Positions 53,597-61,510 of a DNA stretch of 64,000 nt are shown piece after piece. The DNA lies in the NCBI RefSeq assembly GCF_001936575.1, contig NZ_MSMP01000011.1, forward strand, positions 124,001 to 188,000, read 5' to 3'. This DNA is from Tenacibaculum agarivorans (GTDB taxonomy: Bacteria; Bacteroidota; Bacteroidia; Flavobacteriales; Flavobacteriaceae). Below the pieces are notes generated by a model that saw only the letters and a list, made by a program, of their open reading frames with translations, was not told where the DNA came from and did no database searches. Position 1 is the stretch's first letter. Every line of letters begins with the position of its first letter. The translations under genes were made by a program, and so were the position numbers.

Positions 53597-54298
53597 ATGC
53601 CCAAAAACAGAGGAAAAGAAGGTTCAGATGATCGATTATTTGGACAAGAATTTATGCAACGAAAACTCAAAGAAGCCGTTTCTGATATGTCTTTTTTATT
53701 AGAACGCGGTTATGGAGAATTTTCTTCTTGCGAATTGGTTGGTAATCGATATAAACTCAATAAGCGACAACAACAAGCAATCAAAGGAATGTCTGCAGCA
53801 GCATCAGCTGTAAAAAATAGAAAAGTAAAGCAAATTCTGAAAGAGAATTTGATCGGTAAAGAAATCATAATTGATGGTTTTAATCAGATTATATTATTAG
53901 AAAGTATACTTTCAAATGCCTATGTATTTCAAGGCAAAGATGGAGCATATAGAGATTTATCATCACTGCATGGAACGTATAAAAGTGTACATCAAACAGA
54001 AGAAGCTATCCGATTAATTGGAGATTTCTTTCAAAAGTACAAAGTCAAAAAAGTAACATGGATTTTCGATCAACCTGTTTCCAATAGTGAAAGAATGAAA
54101 ACTAAGTTATTATCCATAGCAGAAGAATTTAAGTATAATTGGGAAGTAATTTTAGAAAATAATCCAGATAAAGTTATTGCAAACAGTGAATCTATAGCTG
54201 TAACTTCAGACGCTTGGATTTTGGATCGTGTGGAAGTATGGTTCAACTTAATACAAGAATTACTACCTAAGGATTACCAAATGTTGATTTCTAGTTAA
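53597..54298 (+). CDS. DUF434/DUF5616 family protein
   Basis: 233 aa. An N-terminal helical part (VSDMSFLLERGYGEFSSCEL, VGNRYKLNKRQQQAIKGMS) corresponds to DUF434. The C-terminal alpha/beta part (GKEIIIDGFNQIILLESIL; VTWIFDQPVSNSERMK; VTSDAWILDRV) corresponds to DUF5616, with several Asp residues that could bind metal in a PIN-like fashion (inference). DUF434 genes often accompany RtcB and nucleotidyltransferase genes. It is the last recognisable gene of the RNA-repair island. Confidence 0.9.
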   Translation: MPKNRGKEGSDDRLFGQEFMQRKLKEAVSDMSFLLERGYGEFSSCELVGNRYKLNKRQQQAIKGMSAAASAVKNRKVKQILKENLIGKEIIIDGFNQIILLESILSNAYVFQGKDGAYRDLSSLHGTYKSVHQTEEAIRLIGDFFQKYKVKKVTWIFDQPVSNSERMKTKLLSIAEEFKYNWEVILENNPDKVIANSESIAVTSDAWILDRVEVWFNLIQELLPKDYQMLISS

Positions 54299-54412
54299 TT
54301 AACAATTGCAATTACCAATAAACTAATGTTGGTTTGGGATGAATTATGATCTAAATGATTAAAGAATTGTATTTGTCAAATTGTAATGGTATTTATTAAC
54401 AATCTAAAATTT

Positions 54413-54571
54413 GACCTATTGATAAAAAGTTTGAAAATCAAGGCAGCAGCATTGGAAGAAGATGAAAAACTGTTTGAGTGATAGCGAGTTTTTTTCATCT
54501 GTGGCTGTAGATGCTGTAGTATTTTCTTAATTTTTTATCATAAGTCTTGATTTTTGTTTCTTTTTATCAAG
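54413..54571 (+). repeat. Dispersed structured repeat, copy B
   Basis: Begins GACCTATTGATAAAAA, continues AAGGCAGCAGCATTGG, the hairpin AGATGAAAAACT / AGTTTTTTTCATCT around GTTTGAGTGATAGCG, then GATGCTGTAGTATTTT and TCTTGATTTTTG. Same element as 11453-11620 and 56667-56842. The frame upstream of the gene at 54634 runs into it, which argues against a start at 54547. Confidence 0.85.
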
Positions 54572-54633
54572 AAAAAGAAAGAGAGATTACTTGTTTTCAA
54601 AAAACTAACAAACAGAAAGGTGAAATATTGAAA

Positions 54634-55320
54634 ATGAAAAAAGAAAAACTACATAATCAATTACTCCATATTCAACAAAAACTATTTGAAAAAGAAAACG
54701 AACACTATTCGTTATTTTGTAAACCAGAACATATCAAATGTTTTATAGATAATTTATACGCATACTACATAGACAAAATGTACTTACATAAATTTAGAGT
54801 ACCATTTTTTGAAGAAGAAGTCGAATTTGACAGAAAGTCATCATATCAACAATTTCTGTTTCTACTTAAAGAAATACACATAACAGATAAAATAACTTTA
54901 TTTGAAAGAACAAATATAAAAGACTTTCTTATCGTTTTAGGTCTGCGATTAACATCGGCAACGGATACAACTGTTAATGCTATTCCACCATTAAATGAAG
55001 ATGTTTTTAAAGAGAGTTTTGTCCAGCATAATTTACATGTATCCAAAGCTGTAAGAGCTTTTGAAAAACATTCGGAAAGAACTACTAATAATTTCTGGGG
55101 AAAAGTAACGGGTAACCCTAAACAAAAGGAAGAAAAAGTAAAGGAATTACTAAACTATATATTAGAACAAAAAACGTGGTGGAATATATTTTACCATTAT
55201 AAACATGAGCTGATTTATGAAGTTCGTATTGCTTCAGGTCATGGGGCTCGTTGGAAACAAAGTAATTTAGAATTTATTGGTTTTGTAGAACCCTTTATCA
55301 ACTCAGAAAATGAAAAATAG
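54634..55320 (+). CDS. Hypothetical cytoplasmic protein
   Basis: 228 aa from the ATG at 54634; the in-frame ATG at 54547 lies within repeat copy B and is rejected. Family not recognised. It is helical and Lys/Glu-rich, with an aromatic core (FCKPEHIKCFIDNLYAYYID) and a C-terminal segment EVRIASGHGARWKQ, then FIGFVEPF, which look like a conserved motif. It stands between two direct copies of the dispersed repeat together with the convergent gene at 55387. Confidence 0.65.
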   Translation: MKKEKLHNQLLHIQQKLFEKENEHYSLFCKPEHIKCFIDNLYAYYIDKMYLHKFRVPFFEEEVEFDRKSSYQQFLFLLKEIHITDKITLFERTNIKDFLIVLGLRLTSATDTTVNAIPPLNEDVFKESFVQHNLHVSKAVRAFEKHSERTTNNFWGKVTGNPKQKEEKVKELLNYILEQKTWWNIFYHYKHELIYEVRIASGHGARWKQSNLEFIGFVEPFINSENEK

Positions 55321-55386
55321 TAGTACTTTATAAAAAGAAATCACAAATAAATTTTCAAAAAAAAAGCTCGCGATTGTTGTTAATAG

Positions 55387-56376
55387 TTATTTTTCCAACT
55401 CCACTTTTTTAACCTCTTTAAATCCAGTTGTTTTTACAAACTTCATATTATGTACAAAGTTCTGCATACTATCAGAAGGGTCTATTGTATCTAAATTTAA
55501 TTTGTCAATTGTCTCTGGCAGAATAATAACAGATAAAATTGGTTTTTCCTCTATATGTCCTGTTTTAGAATTAAGCAATTCTGACATTGCATTTACCCTT
55601 ACATGTTCAACTGGTAAATAAGCAAAAATCTCTCTAGCTATACGGATAACAGCACTACAAATATGATCTTGATAAAGTTCATTGTACTTTGATTTTGCCA
55701 TATTTTTCTTAGATAATTTTCCAGTCGAAGTTTGTTTTAATTCATAATCAGGAATTATATCTAAACTATTAACGTGAAGTTCAATATCAATTAGGCTTTC
55801 GGAAAAGGAAAATTCTAATTTTGAACCTAATTCACCAATGTCCGAAAAAGGAGTAAAAAATTGTAATGCTTCTTTGTAATATTCGGGATTTTTTTGCTCA
55901 ATACCATTTGAGATATTTTGAAGTTTTTTCCAATCGTTTAATTCCTGTTTATATTTATCAGAGTTTATTTCACTTTGTTTTTTATCCTTTTCAATAGCAG
56001 AACTAATAGTGTTTTTTAACCTAATTATTTTTTTGTTAGTTAAACCAAATATTTTATCAAAAAAAGAAGGCTTGAAATTTTCTAATTTAGATTTAGCTAT
56101 ATTTTCATTTTCTTTTGAAACTATTGGTATACTTGGTTTTGGCTGACTTTTAATTTGATTCCAATCTACGAACTCTGTACAGTTTTTATGAAGAGATTGT
56201 AGCGTGTCGACATAATTATTATAATCCTTTACGGCTTGCCGAGCATCTTCAATAGATTGTAATCTCTGTTGTTCCTTGAACCTTTTCGCAGCCTCTCTAG
56301 CTTTCCTTTGCTGTTCCCTTTCCATTCTTCTAACTGTAGCACCATAAGATCTCATTACTCCTTTTATTGTTGTCAT
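55387..56376 (-). CDS. Hypothetical protein with basic coiled-coil N-terminus
   Basis: 329 aa. No family recognised. The first ~60 residues are a charged helix (MEREQQRKAREAAKRFKEQQ), followed by a Lys-rich helical region (about 80-170) and a more globular strand-rich C-terminal half (FSFSESLIDIELHVNSLDIIP; HICSAVIRIAREIFAYLPVE; ILSVIILPETIDKL). No signal peptide. Convergent with the preceding gene, and both lie between repeat copies B and C. Confidence 0.75.
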   Translation of the reverse strand: MTTIKGVMRSYGATVRRMEREQQRKAREAAKRFKEQQRLQSIEDARQAVKDYNNYVDTLQSLHKNCTEFVDWNQIKSQPKPSIPIVSKENENIAKSKLENFKPSFFDKIFGLTNKKIIRLKNTISSAIEKDKKQSEINSDKYKQELNDWKKLQNISNGIEQKNPEYYKEALQFFTPFSDIGELGSKLEFSFSESLIDIELHVNSLDIIPDYELKQTSTGKLSKKNMAKSKYNELYQDHICSAVIRIAREIFAYLPVEHVRVNAMSELLNSKTGHIEEKPILSVIILPETIDKLNLDTIDPSDSMQNFVHNMKFVKTTGFKEVKKVELEK

Positions 56377-57029
56377 ATATTTTCGTTTGTTTTAATTATT
56401 ATTAACTTATTTATGTAGTTATTTTGATCAAAATTTAATCGAAGAAATGAAAAGAATAAGCTATTAATTTTTCATTTTCTAGTTACCAAATAAAAAGAAA
56501 CCTTATGAATAAAATATACGGGTAACCATAAAGGAATTATAAAGTGAAAAACACCCTGAGTTATTTTAAATATTATATCGAGAATACTGTGCTGAAATAC
56601 ATAGCTTTAAAAGCATATTTGTGAGGTTTTGTGAACCAGATATTTAATGTTAACTAGATAAAATTCGACCTATTAAAAATAAGGCAGCAGTGTTGGATGA
56701 AAGATGAAAAACTGTTTGAGCGATAGTGAGTTTTTTCATCTATGGTTGTTGATGCTGTAGTATTTTTAAATTCTTATCATTTCAATCTTGATTTTTGCGA
56801 AGCCTCTCTTGAGCTTGTCGAAAGGTTGTATCAAGACAAAGGATAGGGAATTATTAATTTATATATTATTATAAATATCTTATTTTTAACATATTGCAAA
56901 AGACGTCAATGATAGCGCTGTCGAGATCTTATTAATTTCAGCTACAAAATTTGCTTATTTTAAAACCATGTTTTTTGAATCTATTGAAAATGAAAAATAA
57001 TAGTATTTTAGCCTAAAAGAAAAAGTCTA
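56377..57029. other. 653-bp intergenic region containing repeat copy C
   Basis: Apart from the repeat at 56667-56842 it holds no ORF with coding character. The stretch 56843-57029 is AT-rich and presumably includes the promoter of the MtfA-like gene. No tRNA or terminator-like hairpin was found. Confidence 0.5.
56667..56842 (+). repeat. Dispersed structured repeat, copy C
   Basis: Begins GACCTATTAAAAATAAGGCA, then the hairpin AGATGAAAAACT / AGTTTTTTCATCT around GTTTGAGCGATAGTG, then GATGCTGTAGTATTTTT, TCTTGATTTTTG and a tail with CTTGAGCTTGTCGAAAGG and TATCAAGACAAAGG. It is the longest copy; the CTTGAGCTTGTCGAAAGG part is absent from copies A and B. Confidence 0.85.
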
Positions 57030-57803
57030 ATGTTATATATAGTTGTTACAATTATCATCCTTTTTTTAGTATATCTATCTCTTACTAAAAAGCAAACTAA
57101 ACCCAATACTCATAAAATTACAATTCAAGAGCATTGGTACACTTTACTTGAGGAAAACATATTGTTTTACAAACAATTAAATACAGAGGATCGATTACAT
57201 TTTAAAAAGAGAATCGAATCGTTTTTAAATCATGTTGAAATTGTAGCAGTAGATTTTGAGTTGGAAGATTTGGATCTCCTTTTGGTAGCTTCAAGTGCTA
57301 TTATTCCTGTTTTTGGTTTTAATAATTTTATGTATCCTAATTTAAAAACCGTAATTATTTATCCTGATTACTTTAATGAAAACTTGGAATTTGCTGCAAA
57401 ATCAAAAAATAAAATTATAGGAGGATTGGTAGGTAATGGTCGTTTTGAAAATAAAATGATTTTATCAAGAAGAGCGTTACACCATGGTTTTACAAACAAA
57501 ACAGACAAAGGAAACACTGGAATTCATGAATTTGTACATTTATTAGATAAGTTAGATGGAAATATTGATGGAATTCCTAAAGCATTGTTAGACAATGAAA
57601 ATTTAGTCGTGTGGTTAGATTTAGTTCATGATAAAATGGAAGCCATAAATGATGATGATTCTGATATCAGAAATTATGGAGGAACCTCAAAAGAAGAATT
57701 CTTTGCCGTTGCTTGCGAATATTTTTTTGAACGCCCGATGTTATTAAAAAGAAAACACCCTAAACTATATCAAATGTTGAATGATTGCTTTACCGTAGAT
57801 TAA
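57030..57803 (+). CDS. MtfA-like zinc-dependent peptidase
   Basis: 257 aa. One N-terminal membrane helix (ivvTIIILFLVYLSL, about 3-17) anchors it. The HExxH zinc motif is HEFVH (about 166-170) in GIHEFVHLLDKLDGNIDGIP, and the third ligand is expected in KEEFFAVACEYFFERP, both typical of the MtfA (M90) family. E. coli MtfA (without the anchor) binds Mlc and has aminopeptidase activity. Its target here is unknown. Confidence 0.93.
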   Translation: MLYIVVTIIILFLVYLSLTKKQTKPNTHKITIQEHWYTLLEENILFYKQLNTEDRLHFKKRIESFLNHVEIVAVDFELEDLDLLLVASSAIIPVFGFNNFMYPNLKTVIIYPDYFNENLEFAAKSKNKIIGGLVGNGRFENKMILSRRALHHGFTNKTDKGNTGIHEFVHLLDKLDGNIDGIPKALLDNENLVVWLDLVHDKMEAINDDDSDIRNYGGTSKEEFFAVACEYFFERPMLLKRKHPKLYQMLNDCFTVD

Positions 57804-57872
57804 AACTACGATTATGTAAAGATTTCCTGCGAAAAAAGATTGATGTAGTGTAAAAAGGAGATCAATATGTAA

Positions 57873-57977
57873 TTTCAACGTTATAAGATTAATAGCTTAC
57901 AAAAGTATATATTAGCAATAGAAAAAGAGTACAAGGAAAGCTTGTGCTTAGAAACGATAAGAGAATTATATAAATAA
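57873..57977 (+). pseudogene. Possible decayed small gene
   Basis: An open frame of 34 codons (FQRYKINSLQ, then IEKEYKESLCLETIRELYK) ends with TAA at 57975, but a stop (TAA at 57870) directly precedes it after an ATG. It reads like a real helical protein fragment. Low confidence; it is the only coding-like item in the gap 57804-58052. Confidence 0.25.
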
Positions 57978-58052
57978 ATTGTCAGGGGACTAAATATTGT
58001 GACTGAATTTATAGTGAAAATTATAATAAATAGTAGTAAAAGATAAGTTGTT

Positions 58053-59222
58053 ATGGAAGATAAAATAACAAAACAAGAATTGCTGATTGAACAAGCAGTG
58101 ACATATTTTAAACAAGGGGATCATTCTTTAGGATATAGGATTCTATTGGACGCTGCATTGCATACAGATGATCCTAATGTTTTTAAGGAAACATTAGAAT
58201 TTGTTGATGTATATGAAAATCATGAAAAAGACAAATCAGAACTGTATGAGAAGTTTTTATCTTGTATTAGTATCATAAAGAGCGTTCATGTTCCCGATAA
58301 AAATCATATTGGTCAAACCATTTTAAAAGGAGAATCAATAGAAAAAAGATATAATAGAGGAAAATTTACCCTTGGTCCAATTACTATTGAATTGAAACGT
58401 GGAGACATTTATGGACTGGTAGGAGAGAATGGAAATGGTAAAACTACGTTACTTACTATTTTGGCATCATTAATCAAAAAGTCTTCAGGAATAGTATCAT
58501 ATTCATTTTTAAATCCTACTACAGATCTTTATGATTTAAAAACCAAATTAGTATACATTCCTCAACGGACTTCAAAATGGTATGGAAGTGTTATAGATAA
58601 TTTAAAGTTTGCATTAGTCCACCATGGAGTAACCGGTGAAAAAAATGAATTGTTAGTGCATATGATGATCGCAAGATTCGGATTATGGAAATATAAAGAA
58701 TTAAAATGGAGTGAATTATCATCAGGATATAAAATGCGTTTTGAACTAGCTAGGACCATGTTGAGAAAACCAGAAATAGTTTTATTAGATGAGCCACTAG
58801 CCAATCTTGATATCTTGGCACAGCAAGTAATTTTAGAAGATTTGAAAATGCTGGCTAAGTCTCATGTAAATCCAATAGCAATGATTTTTTCTTCACAACA
58901 ATTGTATGAAGTTGAAAAGATTTCTGATGAAGTAATTTACTTAAGGAATGGTAAACCTAGTGATCTCTTAGGATTAAAAACTGAAGAACAAAATAAATTA
59001 ATCATTGAACTTGATACCGAAAATTCTAGAGAAGATATTGAAAAGGTTTTACAAGAATTTAATGTAGAGCAAATAGAATTTAATGGAGGAGTATATATTA
59101 TCTCTTTTAAAGATGATTCAATTTCGTTTAATACAGTATTATCAACGATAGCCTTAAGTAATTTTACAATTCAATATATACGAGATATCTCAAAATCAAC
59201 AAGACGATTTTTTGTGTATTAA
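58053..59222 (+). CDS. ABC transporter ATP-binding protein with N-terminal helical extension
   Basis: 389 aa. An unusual ~95-residue helical, TPR-like leader (IEQAVTYFKQGDHSLGYRIL) precedes a nucleotide-binding domain with intact motifs: Walker A GENGNGKTT (about 124-132), signature LSSGYKMR (about 221), Walker B IVLLDEP (about 243-249) and the D-loop ANLD. The switch His is not in its usual context (MIFSSQQLYEVE has Gln). A C-terminal ~85 residues resemble the dimerisation tail of drug-type ABC ATPases. The membrane partner is encoded 11 bp downstream. Confidence 0.92.
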   Translation: MEDKITKQELLIEQAVTYFKQGDHSLGYRILLDAALHTDDPNVFKETLEFVDVYENHEKDKSELYEKFLSCISIIKSVHVPDKNHIGQTILKGESIEKRYNRGKFTLGPITIELKRGDIYGLVGENGNGKTTLLTILASLIKKSSGIVSYSFLNPTTDLYDLKTKLVYIPQRTSKWYGSVIDNLKFALVHHGVTGEKNELLVHMMIARFGLWKYKELKWSELSSGYKMRFELARTMLRKPEIVLLDEPLANLDILAQQVILEDLKMLAKSHVNPIAMIFSSQQLYEVEKISDEVIYLRNGKPSDLLGLKTEEQNKLIIELDTENSREDIEKVLQEFNVEQIEFNGGVYIISFKDDSISFNTVLSTIALSNFTIQYIRDISKSTRRFFVY

Positions 59223-59233
59223 AAAATAAGCTT

Positions 59234-61027
59234 ATGAAAACGATCAAAAAAATAAATAAGTATTTAATAGAACACTATCCTTTAATTTGGAATACAAGAT
59301 TGGTTTGGATGCTGGCATTTGCATTAGTACTCCATTTAGGATTTTTTATAGCAGGATTTGTATCGATAAAGAATCATAAAGACATATCAGTACATTACAG
59401 TTTAGAACAATTTTATTATGATACACCAGCAGTTTTTGTAGGAACTTTAATATCTATAATTTCTTTATTGATATGGTTAATATTTTACCTACAAAACAAT
59501 GCATTCAAAAATTTTTATAAACTTAGATCAGGAAGTCTATTTCTACAGTTTTGCATATTGTTTATCATCTTTTTTTCCAATGTCACCCATTATTTTTCTT
59601 ATACTTCAGGGATAACTACAAAAATCAAGAGTTTATATACATGGGAAAATATAGATGCAGACATTAAAAAGTTTAATAATGCAGCGTTATTTTTATTAGA
59701 AAATAAGAGTAATTATACTATAAAAAATAAAGAATATCCTGATCCGTTTCCATTAGAAATGGAATCTACTTCAAGTGAACGATTTCTACCGCGTAAAATA
59801 GATACAAGCAAATCATATTTTAGATATGAAGGAAAGTATTATCAGTTTTATAAGATTAATCATGAGCTCATACAACAAGATATTAAACAAGAGCGATTAG
59901 AATCTATAGTAACGGAAGTGCCTGAAGAAATGGAAGAAGAGGCATATGAAGAAGGGTATTATGATATTACTGATTTTAAATACAGAATAGTTTATGATGT
60001 ATCTAATTTTAAAAAGCTAACTCGTCCTAACCTACGTAATTTCTCAAAAGAGCTTTACAATTATGGACAGGATTCTGTAGACACACAAAACCGTTTGAAA
60101 TATTATAAAACACTTTTAGATAAAAAAGACACTGATCTTTTAAAAAATGAGTTGGAAAGCTTTCTTTCATTAGCAAAGAAATATACCTTAAAAAATAATT
60201 TAAATACAAGAGATTGGTTACATCTTATAAATGTAGGTAACGATTATGAATTTATCACAGATATAAAATCAAGAGAGGTAGTAAGAGATTATAAAAAAGA
60301 AGAGTTTAAGCAAGATTATTTCAGATGGAAAACAACTATTGATACAGTTAGTTTAGCTAATAAAACTCATCCAAAAGACAAAATATTTTTTTCCAAATTT
60401 CCTAGAACTTCAGATGGTAAATTTGCTTTAGTAAAAAGACAAAAAAAAGAATTCTTTTCTGAAATACCTTTTCTCCAATTAGGAAACTTAGATTACTTTT
60501 TTAAAAATGTGTATACTACTTTTCATCCGAGTTTTAATTATGCAGCATTGTATTTTTTAATAAGTGTTTCATTAGTTCTAGCAATTTTAATCTTTTTGTT
60601 TAAAACTACGGGTATTAAAAATATCTTATTAAGTGCAGTAGCAGCAGGAGTAATATTGATATTGTTATTACTGTTAATTTTTATTTCTGAACGTTACTTT
60701 AAATTTGCAACAAGTAAAGAAATAGGTTTATTAATATCAATAATTACTGGAGCTACGGTAATACTATTATCAATTGTATCGCTTGTTAGAAAATGGAAGA
60801 AAATTATAACGTCGATACTATTTTCACTAGCATTATTTACGATTCCTTTAACTACAACATTGACTATATTTTTTTATAGAAATTCTTTAAGACATTTGGA
60901 AAGAAATTCTAATTCTTTTTTAATTTGGTTTGAAGACTACGGTTTTTGGTTCATAACTAGTGTAGCTATAATAAGTGTTTTTATTTATGCAAAACAAATT
61001 CGTAATTGGAAATCTTGGCCTCAATAA
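59234..61027 (+). CDS. Large polytopic membrane protein, probable ABC permease partner
   Basis: 597 aa. Three N-terminal membrane helices (about 25-48, 72-92, 100-120), a soluble domain of about 300 residues (about 130-430), then about five C-terminal helices (from FNYAALYFLISVSLVLAIL on). The arrangement resembles ABC-2 type permeases with a large extracytoplasmic domain, but no family signature is certain. It lies 11 bp after the ABC ATPase and 25 bp before a second membrane protein. Confidence 0.8.
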   Translation: MKTIKKINKYLIEHYPLIWNTRLVWMLAFALVLHLGFFIAGFVSIKNHKDISVHYSLEQFYYDTPAVFVGTLISIISLLIWLIFYLQNNAFKNFYKLRSGSLFLQFCILFIIFFSNVTHYFSYTSGITTKIKSLYTWENIDADIKKFNNAALFLLENKSNYTIKNKEYPDPFPLEMESTSSERFLPRKIDTSKSYFRYEGKYYQFYKINHELIQQDIKQERLESIVTEVPEEMEEEAYEEGYYDITDFKYRIVYDVSNFKKLTRPNLRNFSKELYNYGQDSVDTQNRLKYYKTLLDKKDTDLLKNELESFLSLAKKYTLKNNLNTRDWLHLINVGNDYEFITDIKSREVVRDYKKEEFKQDYFRWKTTIDTVSLANKTHPKDKIFFSKFPRTSDGKFALVKRQKKEFFSEIPFLQLGNLDYFFKNVYTTFHPSFNYAALYFLISVSLVLAILIFLFKTTGIKNILLSAVAAGVILILLLLLIFISERYFKFATSKEIGLLISIITGATVILLSIVSLVRKWKKIITSILFSLALFTIPLTTTLTIFFYRNSLRHLERNSNSFLIWFEDYGFWFITSVAIISVFIYAKQIRNWKSWPQ

Positions 61028-61052
61028 TATTTACAAACAATACTAAAAACGA

Positions 61053-61457
61053 ATGAAAACAAAAATTCTAGTATTTCTATTATTATTAATCGCATCTATT
61101 ATTCAATCGTATTGGTCTATGTATCAATTTTTAAATTATAGTAATAGTTATTGTTCAATTTGCCTTTTTATAATTGATTTTCTTATTGTTTTTATAATTT
61201 TTTGTATGCTACTAACAATAGCTTTTTCAGCTTTAAACAAAGTAAAAAACAAACCTATTGGAATAATACTAAAGTCAGTTTTAGTAGGTTTCTTATGGTT
61301 TTACTTAAATCTATCCATATTTAGAGACAAAGAAAGTAGATGGAGTACGTATCTATTTGGAGAAGAACTGATGTATACGCTTAGATTTTCTCTATTACCA
61401 ATTTCAATACTAGTATTTGTAGTATTATTTATAGAAAATAAATTAACTAAATTGTAA
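61053..61457 (+). CDS. Small four-helix membrane protein of the ABC operon
   Basis: 134 aa with four predicted membrane helices (about 5-22, 33-55, 70-88, 108-127). Family not recognised. Close spacing (25 bp) after the large membrane protein suggests an accessory subunit. A 53-bp gap follows before the serine hydrolase gene. Confidence 0.8.
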   Translation: MKTKILVFLLLLIASIIQSYWSMYQFLNYSNSYCSICLFIIDFLIVFIIFCMLLTIAFSALNKVKNKPIGIILKSVLVGFLWFYLNLSIFRDKESRWSTYLFGEELMYTLRFSLLPISILVFVVLFIENKLTKL

Positions 61458-61510
61458 CGGATTTAAAAATTTGTAGTTAGTCTAATAATTTATTTCAAAT
61501 TAAAAGACAT

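Noticed and set aside
48497..54298. Prophage or phage remnant, because of T4-like ligase and kinase
   Set aside because: No integrase, capsid, terminase, tail or lysis genes and no att-like repeats; neighbours are bacterial RNA-repair families.
54547..54633. Upstream start for the gene at 54634
   Set aside because: The extra 29 codons lie in and just after repeat copy B; the ATG at 54634 is the natural start.
57804..58052. Real small protein gene in this gap
   Set aside because: The only coding-like frame is preceded directly by a stop and has no start codon; kept only as a low-confidence remnant.
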